From: Acinetobacter sp. ANC 4204
Lineage (GTDB): Bacteria; Pseudomonadota; Gammaproteobacteria; Pseudomonadales; Moraxellaceae
Direction of reading: 5' to 3'
DNA: 64,000 bases
Assembly (NCBI RefSeq): GCF_002135205.1
Contig: NZ_NEFZ01000001.1
Coordinates: 186,001 to 250,000, forward strand
Positions 18,835 to 27,873 of the stretch are shown here, piece by piece. The translations under genes and the position numbers were made by a program. Under the pieces are notes generated by a model that saw only the letters and a program-made list of their open reading frames with translations, ran no database searches and was not told the origin of the DNA. How positions within the stretch are numbered: the stretch's first letter is position 1; every line of letters starts with the position of its first letter.

Positions 18835-19104
18835 ATGAATAGCAAATCTCCTATTTTTACTGCACAGTCTGATGTCGCTCTTCGTATTCACGTAGATCGC
18901 GCAGTTCGCCACTATTTTGCACAATTGCAAGGCGAGCAACCATCTCAGGTCTACGACATGGTGCTAGCAGAAATGGAGAAACCTCTTCTATCTGTAGTTT
19001 TAGAATATACCCGCGGTAACCAAACACGTGCTGCGGAGATTCTAGGTCTTAACCGTGGCACTTTGCGTAAAAAGTTGAAAGCTCACGGTTTAATGAGTGA
19101 ATAA
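18835..19104 (+). CDS. fis: DNA-binding protein Fis
   Basis: Fis is a nucleoid-associated protein that bends DNA and activates stable-RNA promoters. The 89-residue product begins [11 protein letters not shown] and ends with the [22 protein letters not shown] and AHGLMSE. The open frame runs ten codons further upstream (18805), but the ATG at 18835 gives the family length. Unlike in E. coli it does not follow dusB here. It is followed by a terminator and then purH. Confidence 0.93.
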   Translation: MNSKSPIFTAQSDVALRIHVDRAVRHYFAQLQGEQPSQVYDMVLAEMEKPLLSVVLEYTRGNQTRAAEILGLNRGTLRKKLKAHGLMSE

Positions 19105-19110
19105 ATGATA

Positions 19111-19142
19111 AAATGCTTGCGGCTTCCGCGGGCATTTTTTTT
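19111..19142 (+). terminator. Terminator after fis
   Basis: Hairpin AAATGCTTGCGG / CCGCGGGCATTT (two G-T pairs) followed by T8. Confidence 0.85.
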
Positions 19143-19195
19143 ACCTGCTATTTTTGGCTTTTTTGTTTTAATTCTTGATAACTGTGACGAAGATC

Positions 19196-20770
19196 ATGAC
19201 CATTAAACGCGCTTTAATCTCTGTTTCCGATAAAACTGGCATTGTTGAGTTCGCTCAAAACCTTGTAGCTCTTGGGGTAGAAATTTTATCTACTGGCGGT
19301 ACATATAAGTTGTTAAAAGACAACAATATCGCTGTAGTCGAAGTTTCAGAGCATACGGGTTTCCCAGAAATGATGGATGGTCGTGTAAAAACGCTACACC
19401 CGAAAATTCATGGTGGTATCTTAGCTCGTCGCGGTCTAGACGAAGCTGTGATGGCTGAACACAACATTGATGCGATTGATCTTGTGGTTGTGAACCTTTA
19501 TCCATTTGCTGCAACTGTAGCTAAACCAAATTGCTCACTTGCAGATGCGATTGAAAATATCGACATTGGTGGCCCAACTATGGTTCGCGCTGCAGCAAAA
19601 AACCATGCGTCTGTGGGGATTGTAGTTAATGCTACAGACTACGACACTGTTGTTGCTGAGCTAAAAGCAAATGGTGCTTTGTCTTATGAAACTCGTTTTG
19701 ATTTAGCCGTTAAGGCATTTGAGCATACAGCACAATATGACGGCATGATTGCTTCTTACCTAGGCGCTCGTGTAGGCAAGGAAGAAGGTCAAGCAGACAA
19801 GTTTGCACGTACTTTTAATACACAGTTAAATAAAGCTCAAGACTTGCGTTATGGTGAAAACCCGCATCAATCAGCAGCATTCTATGTAGAAAGCACAGCA
19901 ACTGAAGCTTCTGTTTCAACAGCGAAACAACTGCAAGGTAAAGAACTATCTTATAACAACATTGCAGATACAGATGCCGCACTTGAATGTGTGAAATCAT
20001 TTGCAAAACCTGCTTGTGTTATTGTTAAACACGCAAACCCTTGTGGCGTTGCGGTGTCTTTAGATGGTATTCAAGCAGCATACGACTTGGCTTATGCAAC
20101 TGACCCTGAATCAGCTTTTGGCGGCATCATTGCATTCAACCGTGAATTAGACGTTGCAACTGCACAAGCCATTGTAGATCGTCAGTTTGTTGAAGTTATC
20201 ATTGCACCGAGCATCGCTGAAGGCGTGCTTGAAGTCACTGGTGCAAAGAAAAATGTTCGTGTACTCGTTTGTGGTGAATTACCAGCAATTGACGCACGCC
20301 AAGCTCAACTTGACTATAAACGCGTCAATGGTGGCTTATTGGTTCAAGACCAAGACTTAGGTATGATCACCAAAGATGACCTAAAAGTTGTGACCAAACG
20401 CGCACCAACTGAAGCTGAAATTGATGATTTGATCTTCGCTTGGAAAGTTGCGAAATACGTGAAATCAAATGCCATTGTTTATGCTAAAGGTCGTCAAACC
20501 ATTGGTGTAGGCGCAGGTCAAATGAGCCGTGTTAACTCAGCGCGTATTGCTGCGATTAAAGCGGAACATGCCGGTTTAGTGGTTGAAGGTGCGGTTATGG
20601 CATCGGATGCATTCTTCCCGTTCCGTGATGGTATTGATAATGCAGCGAAAGCAGGCATTAAATGTATTATCCAACCGGGCGGTTCTATGCGTGACGAAGA
20701 AACCATTGCTGCTGCGGATGAAGCAGGCATTGCGATGGTCTTTACTGGTATGCGTCACTTCCGTCATTAA
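19196..20770 (+). CDS. purH: Bifunctional AICAR formyltransferase / IMP cyclohydrolase
   Basis: PurH performs the last two steps of IMP synthesis. The 524-residue protein has the N-terminal IMP cyclohydrolase domain ([47 protein letters not shown]) and the C-terminal AICAR transformylase domain ([34 protein letters not shown]). The frame is open to a TTG at 19175, but ATG at 19196 (MTIKRALIS) gives the usual start. purD follows, 149 bases on, with a repeat element between. Confidence 0.96.
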   Translation: MTIKRALISVSDKTGIVEFAQNLVALGVEILSTGGTYKLLKDNNIAVVEVSEHTGFPEMMDGRVKTLHPKIHGGILARRGLDEAVMAEHNIDAIDLVVVNLYPFAATVAKPNCSLADAIENIDIGGPTMVRAAAKNHASVGIVVNATDYDTVVAELKANGALSYETRFDLAVKAFEHTAQYDGMIASYLGARVGKEEGQADKFARTFNTQLNKAQDLRYGENPHQSAAFYVESTATEASVSTAKQLQGKELSYNNIADTDAALECVKSFAKPACVIVKHANPCGVAVSLDGIQAAYDLAYATDPESAFGGIIAFNRELDVATAQAIVDRQFVEVIIAPSIAEGVLEVTGAKKNVRVLVCGELPAIDARQAQLDYKRVNGGLLVQDQDLGMITKDDLKVVTKRAPTEAEIDDLIFAWKVAKYVKSNAIVYAKGRQTIGVGAGQMSRVNSARIAAIKAEHAGLVVEGAVMASDAFFPFRDGIDNAAKAGIKCIIQPGGSMRDEETIAAADEAGIAMVFTGMRHFRH

Positions 20771-20791
20771 TTGATTAGAAGTCATATTTAT

Positions 20792-20897
20792 TAATCCCCC
20801 TAAATCCCCCTTTGTAAAAATGGGGACTTTTCACGTAAGAAACCTTGGTTTTCATGCGTGATCCCTTCCCTTTTTTAAAGGGAGGACGGGAGGGATT
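20792..20897. repeat. Short palindromic repeat element, copy 1
   Basis: This 106-bp element lies between purH and purD. Its left end reads AATCCCCCTAAATCCCCC, its right end AAAGGGAGGACGGGAGGG plus ATT, an imperfect inverted repeat. A related element with the same ends is at 56304-56446. Internally it also has AATGGGGACTTTT near 20820, which pairs back to the left end. No coding capacity is present. It resembles a small non-autonomous mobile repeat (MITE-like); transcripts crossing it would fold strongly. Confidence 0.7.
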
Positions 20898-20919
20898 CTT
20901 TTCTTTGAGGGATTTTTAG

Positions 20920-22203
20920 ATGAACATTTTAGTTTTGGGTAATGGCGGTCGTGAACATGCATTGGCATGGAAAATCGCACAAGATGAGAAAGTTGCAAAA
21001 GTATTTGTAGCTCCTGGTAATGCAGGAACAGCAACAGAAAATAAATGTGAAAATGTTGCGCTCAACATTTTAGACAACCCTGCAATTATCAACTTTGCAA
21101 AAAATAATGCGGTAGATTTGATTATTGTTGGTCCAGAAGCACCACTTGTAAATGGTGTAGTGGATGCTTGCCGCGCGGCAGAGCTTCAAATTTGGGGCCC
21201 AACTCAATTTGCTGCTCAGTTAGAAGGCTCGAAAGCTTTTGCTAAGCACTTCTTAAAACGCCACAACATTCCTACTGCGTTCTACGATGTATTTACTGAA
21301 GTCGATGCAGCGAAAGCTTTTGTTGAAAAAAATGGCGCACCGATTGTGATCAAGGCTGATGGTCTTGCTGCGGGTAAAGGCGTGATTGTAGCCATGACCA
21401 ATCAAGAAGCTTTTGATGCAATTGATGATATGTTAGCGGGCAACAAATTTGGTGATGCAGGTTCCCGTGTTGTAATTGAACAGTTCCTTGCAGGTGAAGA
21501 AGCCTCTTTCATTTGTATGATTGATGGTGACAACATTTTACCAATGGCAACGTCACAAGACCATAAGCGCATCTTTGAAGGTGATCAAGGTCCAAACACA
21601 GGTGGTATGGGCGCTTACTCGCCTGCTCCTGTGGTGACTGCCGATGTCTTTGACAAAGTCATGAAGGAAGTGATGCGTCCAACAGTTGATGGTATGAAAG
21701 CCGATGGTCATGTCTATACAGGCTTCTTATACGCAGGCTTGATGATTGATGATGCGGGTCAACCACGTGTGATCGAATTCAACTGCCGTTTTGGTGACCC
21801 TGAAACTCAACCGATTATGATGCGTTTACAATCATCTTTGGTTGAATTAGTAGAAGCAGGTATTGCAGGAAAGCTTCCAGAAGAAGCACAGTGGGATGAC
21901 CGTAAAACGGTCGGTATCGTACTGGCATCTAAAGGCTACCCTGAAACATCAAGCAATGATGATGTGATTTCAGGTTTAGATACACAAATGACCGATGCTA
22001 AAGTGTTCCATGCTGGCACGAAGGCCAATGAAAATGGCGAGATCGTGACTGCTGGTGGTCGTGTACTCTGCGTAACTGCGCTAGGGAATACAATCGGTGA
22101 AGCACAAGCCAAAGCTTTAGAACTTTGCCAAAAAGTAACTTTTGAGGGTGTTCAATATCGTAAAGATATTGGTTACCGCGCGATTGCTCGTGAAAATGCT
22201 TAA
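20920..22203 (+). CDS. purD: Phosphoribosylamine-glycine ligase (GAR synthetase)
   Basis: PurD joins glycine to phosphoribosylamine in purine synthesis. The 427-residue ATP-grasp enzyme begins MNILVLGNGGREHALAWKIA, has GPEAPLVNGVVDA, KADGLAAGKGVIVA at about residue 148, FEGDQGPNTGGMGAYSP and VIEFNCRFGDPETQ. Length and domain order are normal. A TGAGGGATTTTTAG leader precedes ATG. It converges with the AraC gene across a shared terminator. Confidence 0.97.
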   Translation: MNILVLGNGGREHALAWKIAQDEKVAKVFVAPGNAGTATENKCENVALNILDNPAIINFAKNNAVDLIIVGPEAPLVNGVVDACRAAELQIWGPTQFAAQLEGSKAFAKHFLKRHNIPTAFYDVFTEVDAAKAFVEKNGAPIVIKADGLAAGKGVIVAMTNQEAFDAIDDMLAGNKFGDAGSRVVIEQFLAGEEASFICMIDGDNILPMATSQDHKRIFEGDQGPNTGGMGAYSPAPVVTADVFDKVMKEVMRPTVDGMKADGHVYTGFLYAGLMIDDAGQPRVIEFNCRFGDPETQPIMMRLQSSLVELVEAGIAGKLPEEAQWDDRKTVGIVLASKGYPETSSNDDVISGLDTQMTDAKVFHAGTKANENGEIVTAGGRVLCVTALGNTIGEAQAKALELCQKVTFEGVQYRKDIGYRAIARENA

Positions 22204-22225
22204 TTTCAACTGAGTCAGTTAAGTT

Positions 22226-22257
22226 AAAAACCCGCATAATAATGCGGGTTTTTTTAT
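22226..22257. terminator. Bidirectional terminator between purD and the AraC regulator gene
   Basis: Hairpin AAAAACCCGCAT / ATGCGGGTTTTT, with A and T runs on both sides, fits both converging genes; it overlaps the last codons of the reverse gene. Confidence 0.85.
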
Positions 22258-23342
22258 TGATCTTGATTTCTCAGCTTTTTCAACTGACGCGGTGCCACAC
22301 CAAACCAATTTTTACAAGCACGACTTAAAGCAGATTGTTCAGAAAAACCCAATACTGAAGCAATTTGGCTCATTGATGCTTTTGAGTCGGCTAAATATTG
22401 TAGTAATAATTGCTGTCTAAGTTTATCTCGGATCTGTTCGAAACTTGTGCCCTCTTCATCTAATTTACGTTGTAAGCTTCGCGGGTGCATCGCAAGCATA
22501 CACGCAATATCCGTTTTATTGGCTTTAGGTCCAGACAAATGAATACGTATCGCATGTTGTACGCGATCACTCAATGAACCCTGATGACTGCGAAAGCTCC
22601 GCTCAAGATAACTATCCACAATTTCACGTAGACCATGATCAATACTAGCCAAAGTAATATTCAACATATCTTTATGTAAAAATAAGGCTGCATGTTGTTG
22701 GTTCTCAAGCACATCTGTATGAAAAAAACGCTTATACGTACTTAAAGGCGCGATTGGACTATGTGGTAATGTCACCTTCAGTGGCTGATATTGTTCACCA
22801 CTTAAATAGCGCATAACACGATGACATACGGCAAGCCCAAGATCCATAGACTGGCGTTTACTCAAAATAGGAGTCGAATCATTTAGCTGTATATCAAAAA
22901 CGATTGCAACAATATCCGCATGTGGCTCAAATAAATCGGCGGCAATGGCTTCATTAATATATAGCCGCAATGCCGAACCATGAAGAAACAATAAATCTGA
23001 ACTGTACTTAATCACTTCTCGCAGTGTAGAAGCACTCTGTAAAATTAGCCCGAGCACACCTAAAATACCAATGTCTTGATACTGGGAAATACGTAAGCCA
23101 AAATCAGGACAATGGGTCTGCTGTGCACTATCCTCTAAAAGCTGAATCATTGCAGCGTGTGATATCCACGCATTATCATCTTGTAATTGCCCAAGTTGAA
23201 TACCATATTTTTCCAATAACGGTATTGGGTCTATTCCCAATTGTTGCATAAGATCCAAGTATCCCCGTAAACCGGAACTATGCACCATGTCATCATGGAT
23301 ATTTTTATGGCGTAAAACCGCGAGCGAATCTTCCTGATTCAT
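22254..23342 (-). CDS. AraC-family transcriptional regulator
   Basis: A 362-residue regulator. The N-terminal two thirds resemble the arabinose-binding-like domain of the OruR/ArgR/GliR group (LMQQLGIDPIPLLEKYGI, HCPDFGLRISQYQDIGILG). The C-terminal AraC HTH pair starts near residue 260, with NKTDIACMLAMHPRSLQRKL and MSQIASVLGFSEQSALSRAC, ending FGVAPRQLKK. The frame has no disruption. It diverges from the 3-hydroxyacyl-CoA dehydrogenase gene across 201 bases, so that gene is the likely target. Confidence 0.88.
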   Translation of the reverse strand: MNQEDSLAVLRHKNIHDDMVHSSGLRGYLDLMQQLGIDPIPLLEKYGIQLGQLQDDNAWISHAAMIQLLEDSAQQTHCPDFGLRISQYQDIGILGVLGLILQSASTLREVIKYSSDLLFLHGSALRLYINEAIAADLFEPHADIVAIVFDIQLNDSTPILSKRQSMDLGLAVCHRVMRYLSGEQYQPLKVTLPHSPIAPLSTYKRFFHTDVLENQQHAALFLHKDMLNITLASIDHGLREIVDSYLERSFRSHQGSLSDRVQHAIRIHLSGPKANKTDIACMLAMHPRSLQRKLDEEGTSFEQIRDKLRQQLLLQYLADSKASMSQIASVLGFSEQSALSRACKNWFGVAPRQLKKLRNQDQ

Positions 23343-23543
23343 TCCAACAATTCCTGTCTCAACAAGTCAAAAAATAGACTCATTCTGTCAAGTTAACATA
23401 TAAATGTCTCGGCAGAATAGCTCCAATGAACATTTTATTGCTTCATTGATACTGTATATCAAGCAAATAAAATATTGTCCTAAAAATGTAGCTCATGGAT
23501 ATGAAAACTACATTCATCATTAAAGACAAAAAAGGAAAATAGA

Positions 23544-24434
23544 ATGAATTTTAAAAATGTCACTGTTGCAGGTAGTGGTGTACTCGGCTATCAAATTGCA
23601 TTTCAAACCGCATTTCACGGCTTTAAAGTCAGCGTTTATGACATCAATGATGAAGTGCTTGGCAAAGCCAAAGCCAAATTTTTTGAATTATGTGAATGCT
23701 ATAAACGTGATCTCAATGCAACCCAAGATCAACTCGACAATACATTTAACAATCTTAGTTATCATTCGAACCTTGCCGAAGCAGTCAAAGATGCAGACCT
23801 TGTGATTGAAGCTGTACCAGAGGATCCAGCTATTAAACGGGATTTTTATGAAAAATTAAGCCAAGTTGCACCTGAAAAAACTATTTTTGCAACCAACACG
23901 TCGACGTTATTGCCAAGCGAATTTGCTGAAGTGACTGGACGCCCAGCAAAGTTTTTAGCCTTGCATTTTGCTAATATGATTTGGGTGAATAATATGGCTG
24001 AAATTATGGGACATGCATCTACAGATCTTAGCGTCTTCAACCAGTTAGTTGAATTTTCCAAAGCGATTGGAATGTTACCACTGCCAATTTACAAAGAACA
24101 ATCTGGCCATCTCCTCAACTCAATGCTGGTTCCGTTTTTAATTTCAGCACTAGATCTTTGGATCAATGAAGTGTCTGATCCACAAACCGTAGATAAAGCA
24201 TGGATGAAGTCATTTGGTTCACCCAAAGGTCCGTTTGCAATCTTAGACATTATTGGCATTAACACAGTATATAACGTTGCAAAATTGCATGCCGATACCA
24301 ACCCACTGATGGCACGTCTCATGGATCGACTGCAAACAGAATTTATTGAGCCTGGTCACCTCGGTATGCCAACAGGACAGGGTTTTTATAGTTATCCGAA
24401 TCCAAATTATGAATCTAAAACCTTTTTACAGTAA
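23544..24434 (+). CDS. 3-hydroxyacyl-CoA dehydrogenase, NAD-binding
   Basis: A 296-residue protein of the 3-hydroxyacyl-CoA dehydrogenase family. It begins MNFKNVTVAGSGVLGYQIAF with the Rossmann glycines GSGVLG, then DADLVIEAVPEDPAIKRDFY and FATNTSTLLPSEFAE, with LALHFANMIW in place of the usual HFFNP-type segment and a C-terminal helical domain with PKGPFAILDIIG. Probable reaction is oxidation of 3-hydroxybutyryl-CoA or a related acyl-CoA. AAAGGAAAATAG precedes ATG. The divergent AraC gene suggests substrate-induced control. Confidence 0.85.
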   Translation: MNFKNVTVAGSGVLGYQIAFQTAFHGFKVSVYDINDEVLGKAKAKFFELCECYKRDLNATQDQLDNTFNNLSYHSNLAEAVKDADLVIEAVPEDPAIKRDFYEKLSQVAPEKTIFATNTSTLLPSEFAEVTGRPAKFLALHFANMIWVNNMAEIMGHASTDLSVFNQLVEFSKAIGMLPLPIYKEQSGHLLNSMLVPFLISALDLWINEVSDPQTVDKAWMKSFGSPKGPFAILDIIGINTVYNVAKLHADTNPLMARLMDRLQTEFIEPGHLGMPTGQGFYSYPNPNYESKTFLQ

Positions 24435-24455
24435 TTTGAGTTTTTAGCCTTAACC

Positions 24456-24485
24456 GCCTATGGCTATTCTAGGATAGTCGTAGGC
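24456..24485. repeat. Intergenic inverted repeat
   Basis: GCCTATGGCTAT pairs with ATAGTCGTAGGC across a TCTAGG loop (ten of twelve Watson-Crick pairs, two G-T). It lies 22 bases after the dehydrogenase stop codon and has no T run, so it may be a 3' stabilising hairpin or a repetitive element. Confidence 0.5.
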
Positions 24486-25108
24486 AATACCAACGAATAT
24501 GCTCGATTCTCCTGTCTTCACTACTATCTAATAATAAATAGCGATAGGCTCAGTTTTTGCATTGACTCAAATACTCAAACAAACCTAATCATAAGCATTG
24601 AACTGCTTACATCTTTATCATTTCATCTGATTCAGCCTTTCAATCGCAAAAATATCCGTATTTTCGTCCGAGACTTTATTCAGCTTATATCTATTTTTTG
24701 TATTTAGTTTAGATAAAATCTTATAAAGAACAAAATTTAAACAAACCATTATTTTTTAATAGTTTAATTAAAAATAATATATTGTTTTCACTATAAAAAT
24801 ATAAAGTACCGCGCCATTGCTAATCTTAAAATCAGATAAGTATTAAATTTTTATGCTCTATATCGAATATTACTTTGTTGATATGATGTGCAAAATTTAA
24901 CGATTGAGCATATATGTTACTCGTTATTTGAAAAGCATCATTTTTTAAATATGAAGGAAACATATACGACTGATATAGCATTGCAAGCTTGCAAAACACA
25001 CATTACAGTCTTATGCATCAAATCAGGAATGTCTGATTTAAAATCAATTGATCTCTCTATAGTTCAGGTAAGTGATACCTCATTTGGATACTTACTCGGG
25101 AAGAAAAA
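24486..25108. other. AT-rich intergenic region upstream of metQ
   Basis: No convincing gene is seen. A 43-codon reverse ORF at 24618-24749 (MVCLNFVLYK...) and a 74-codon forward ORF at 24888-25112 lack ribosome-binding sites and family features. No SAM riboswitch structure was recognised. GGGAAG lies just before the metQ start. Confidence 0.45.
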
Positions 25109-25984
25109 ATGAAAAAAATTCTAGGAATTGCACTGGGTTTATCTGTTGTTTTAACAGGTTGTAGTAAACCTGAAGCACCTGCAACAGATGCAACTAAAAA
25201 GGATACAGCAACCACTGCTGAGCAAACAGTAACTATCGCATCGACAGGGTCTGATGCGGACATTTGGCGCTATATTGCAACTTTGCCAGAAACCAAAGAA
25301 GCAGGTTTAAAATTAGACATTAAAAACTTCACTGACTATGTTGCAATGAACACTGCTGTTGCAAACAATGAAGTCGATGTCAACGCATTCCAATCTTATG
25401 CTTATTTGGTTGCCTACAACGAAGCAAACACAGCGAAGATTGCTCCGCTTTCTACCACCTACCTAGAGCCAATGGGTATTTACTCAAGCAAAGTAAAAAC
25501 ACTGGCTGAATTTAAAAATGGTGCAACGATTGCGATTCCAAATGACGGTGCGAACGAATCACGTGCATTGTTATTATTACAATCTGCGGGTCTTGTGAAG
25601 TTAAAAAATGACTTTGACTTTGTGAAAGGTACATCTCAAGACATCGTTGAAAATAACAAAGCACTTGTCATCAAGCCTATTCAAATGGCAACGGCTGTAC
25701 GTGTGAAAGACGAAGTTGATGCAATTGTGTTGGGGAATACCCTTGCAATGGAAGGTGGTCTAAACGTATTGAAAGATGCGATTTACTATGAGCCAATCGA
25801 CCAAACCACGAAAATGAACGTCAACGTTCTTGCTGTGGCTGAAGCGCGTCAAAACGACCCTGTACTGAAAAAAGTTGGTGAGCTTTACCATGTCGCTGCA
25901 GTAGGCAAATATGTTCAAGAGCATTTTGGTGGCACAAAAATTGATGTGAACAAGCCAGTAAGCTACCTTACTCAAGCTAAATAG
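25109..25984 (+). CDS. metQ: Methionine ABC transporter substrate-binding lipoprotein
   Basis: MetQ/NlpA-family lipoprotein of 291 residues that delivers methionine to MetNI. The signal peptide ends at the lipobox LTGC with Cys18. Mature family features include IASTGSDADIWRYIA, VDVNAFQSYAYL, EPMGIYSSKVK and IAIPNDGANESRALLLLQSA. A GGGAAGAAAAA site precedes ATG. It comes first in a metQ-metN-metI order, the reverse of the common metNIQ arrangement, with a hairpin between metQ and metN that may allow excess MetQ. Confidence 0.9.
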   Translation: MKKILGIALGLSVVLTGCSKPEAPATDATKKDTATTAEQTVTIASTGSDADIWRYIATLPETKEAGLKLDIKNFTDYVAMNTAVANNEVDVNAFQSYAYLVAYNEANTAKIAPLSTTYLEPMGIYSSKVKTLAEFKNGATIAIPNDGANESRALLLLQSAGLVKLKNDFDFVKGTSQDIVENNKALVIKPIQMATAVRVKDEVDAIVLGNTLAMEGGLNVLKDAIYYEPIDQTTKMNVNVLAVAEARQNDPVLKKVGELYHVAAVGKYVQEHFGGTKIDVNKPVSYLTQAK

Positions 25985-26003
25985 TAATATAATCAAATCA
26001 ACG

Positions 26004-26034
26004 AAACAGGCAAAGTCTCTTTGCCTGTTTTTTC
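26004..26034 (+). terminator. Terminator or attenuating hairpin between metQ and metN
   Basis: Hairpin AAACAGGCAAAG / CTTTGCCTGTTT followed by T3. As metN has no obvious separate promoter in the short gap, partial read-through is likely. Confidence 0.75.
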
Positions 26035-26057
26035 ATTTTTGTGTAGTTTTTGACGAT

Positions 26058-27083
26058 ATGATTCAATTTAAAAACATTTCAAAGCACTATCAGCTAAAAG
26101 GCCAAACCATTCCTGCACTGGACCAAATCAATTTGGACATCCCAGAAGGCAGTATTTTTGGCATTATTGGCTATAGTGGTGCAGGTAAAAGTACCCTCAT
26201 TCGATTGATCAATTTACTTGAACGCCCAACCCAAGGCCAAGTAATTATCAATCAAAAAGACTTTACTGCATTAGATGCAAAAGCATTACGTCAAGAACGT
26301 GCAAATATTGGCATGATTTTCCAGCATTTCAATTTACTGCAGACCAAAACTGTTGCAGCCAATATTGAAATGCCAATGAAACTTTTAGGTTATAGCAAAG
26401 CTGAACGTGAAAAACGTTTAAATGAGCTACTTGAGTTTATTGACCTCAAGCATAAAAAAGAAGCTTATCCAGACGAGCTCTCGGGTGGTCAAAAACAACG
26501 TGTCGGTATTGCTCGTGCGCTTGCCAACCATCCTAAAATTTTACTTTGTGATGAAGCAACTTCTGCACTAGACCCACAAACCACCAAGTCGGTCTTAGAC
26601 TTGCTCAAAAAAATCAATCAAGAGCAAGGCATTACCATCGTCATGGTGACGCATGAGATGGATGTGATTCAAAGCATCTGCTCACATGTGGCCGTGATGG
26701 AACTCGGCAAAGTAGTTGAAACAGGCAAAACGGTAGACTTATTTAGTCGCCCGCAACATGCAACAACACAGAATTTTATTCAAACCATTTTGCATCAACA
26801 GTTACCGATTAAACTGCTGAATAATTTGGAACATAAGCACCATCACAGTATTTATCGCTTACAGTTCCTTGGTCAGTCTGCACATGAAACTGTGATTCAA
26901 AATTTAATTAAACAGTTTGATATTAGTCTCAATATCCTATTTGCCAACATGATTGAAATTGATGGCAATGTGATTGGCCAAATGTTTGTTCAGTTATTAG
27001 GGGATGAAACTTTAATTACTGAAGCAGTGGAGTTTTTAAAACAGCATGGTGTGGCTGTTGAGCAATCAGGAGAACTGGCATGA
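26058..27083 (+). CDS. metN: Methionine ABC transporter ATP-binding protein
   Basis: This 341-residue ATPase has Walker A GYSGAGKST at about residues 37-45, Q-loop IGMIFQHFNLL, ABC signature LSGGQKQR, Walker B ILLCDEATSALD and the switch histidine in MVTHEMDV. The C-terminal region (from about 260) matches the NIL regulatory domain that binds methionine and inhibits transport. It overlaps metI by four bases. Confidence 0.94.
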   Translation: MIQFKNISKHYQLKGQTIPALDQINLDIPEGSIFGIIGYSGAGKSTLIRLINLLERPTQGQVIINQKDFTALDAKALRQERANIGMIFQHFNLLQTKTVAANIEMPMKLLGYSKAEREKRLNELLEFIDLKHKKEAYPDELSGGQKQRVGIARALANHPKILLCDEATSALDPQTTKSVLDLLKKINQEQGITIVMVTHEMDVIQSICSHVAVMELGKVVETGKTVDLFSRPQHATTQNFIQTILHQQLPIKLLNNLEHKHHHSIYRLQFLGQSAHETVIQNLIKQFDISLNILFANMIEIDGNVIGQMFVQLLGDETLITEAVEFLKQHGVAVEQSGELA

Positions 27084-27775
27084 GAGATTTAATTGTCCAG
27101 TGGTTAACTCAAATTACCGCGCCGTTTTGGAAAAGTTCACTATCTATTGATCAGTTCATTACCGCTTTGCAAGAAACCTTTCACATGGTGTTTTTTGCAA
27201 TGCTATTTGGCTGTATTTGGGGCTTTATTCAGGCCATCATTTTATTGGTGACACGCCCAGATGGTATTTTGCCCAACAAAGCGATTTATCACATTCTTAA
27301 CCCGATTGTGAATGCCCTGCGCTCTCTACCCTTTATTATCTTGCTCATTGCAGTTCTACCTTTAACTAAACTGATCGTAGGCACCTCGATTGGCACGTGG
27401 GCGGCAATTGTTCCTCTTACGATCTATGTTGGACCCTATATTGGTCGTTTGGTCGAAACGTCATTGCTTGAAGTGAATGAAGGAATTATCGAATCTGCTC
27501 AAGCAATGGGCGCAACGCCACTACAAATCATTTTTAAGTTTATTTTACCTGAAGCACGTAGTTCACTGATTTTGAACTTAACCACAGCCACGATTAGCTT
27601 AATTGGCGCAACCGCGATGGCTGGTGCAGTAGGTGCAGGTGGTATTGGTGACCTTGCTATTTCTTATGGTTATCAACGTTTTGATACTAGTGTTGTAATA
27701 CTCACGGTGATTGTGCTGTTGATCATGGTACAAATTGTACAATCCGTTGGGGATTGGTTGTCTAAACTGCGTTAA
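27080..27775 (+). CDS. metI: Methionine ABC transporter permease
   Basis: A 231-residue inner-membrane permease with five predicted helices. NALRSLPFIILLIAVLPLTK and the cytoplasmic coupling loop EAAQAMGA-type segment ESAQAMGATPLQIIFKFILP followed by EARSS are diagnostic of MetI. The ATG overlaps the metN stop codon (ATGA), so translation is coupled. It ends the operon. Confidence 0.93.
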   Translation: MRDLIVQWLTQITAPFWKSSLSIDQFITALQETFHMVFFAMLFGCIWGFIQAIILLVTRPDGILPNKAIYHILNPIVNALRSLPFIILLIAVLPLTKLIVGTSIGTWAAIVPLTIYVGPYIGRLVETSLLEVNEGIIESAQAMGATPLQIIFKFILPEARSSLILNLTTATISLIGATAMAGAVGAGGIGDLAISYGYQRFDTSVVILTVIVLLIMVQIVQSVGDWLSKLR

Positions 27776-27782
27776 CAAAATT

Positions 27783-27808
27783 AAGCTCTCAATATTGAGA
27801 GCTTTTTT
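27783..27808 (+). terminator. Terminator after metI
   Basis: Hairpin AAGCTCTC-AATATT-GAGAGCTT followed by T6. Confidence 0.88.
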
Positions 27809-27873
27809 TCAGATTTAAATTTTATATAATGACAACACAAAGAATTCAAAATTACGACTTTAAAATCATCACC

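Noticed and set aside
24618..24749. 43-codon reverse ORF in the metQ upstream region
   Set aside because: AT-rich, no Shine-Dalgarno, no recognisable sequence.
24486..25108. Possible SAM riboswitch before metQ
   Set aside because: No conserved SAM-I, SAM-II or S-box-like core could be recognised.
24888..25112. 74-codon ORF overlapping the metQ start
   Set aside because: No ribosome-binding site or family features; it overlaps the metQ ATG region by chance.
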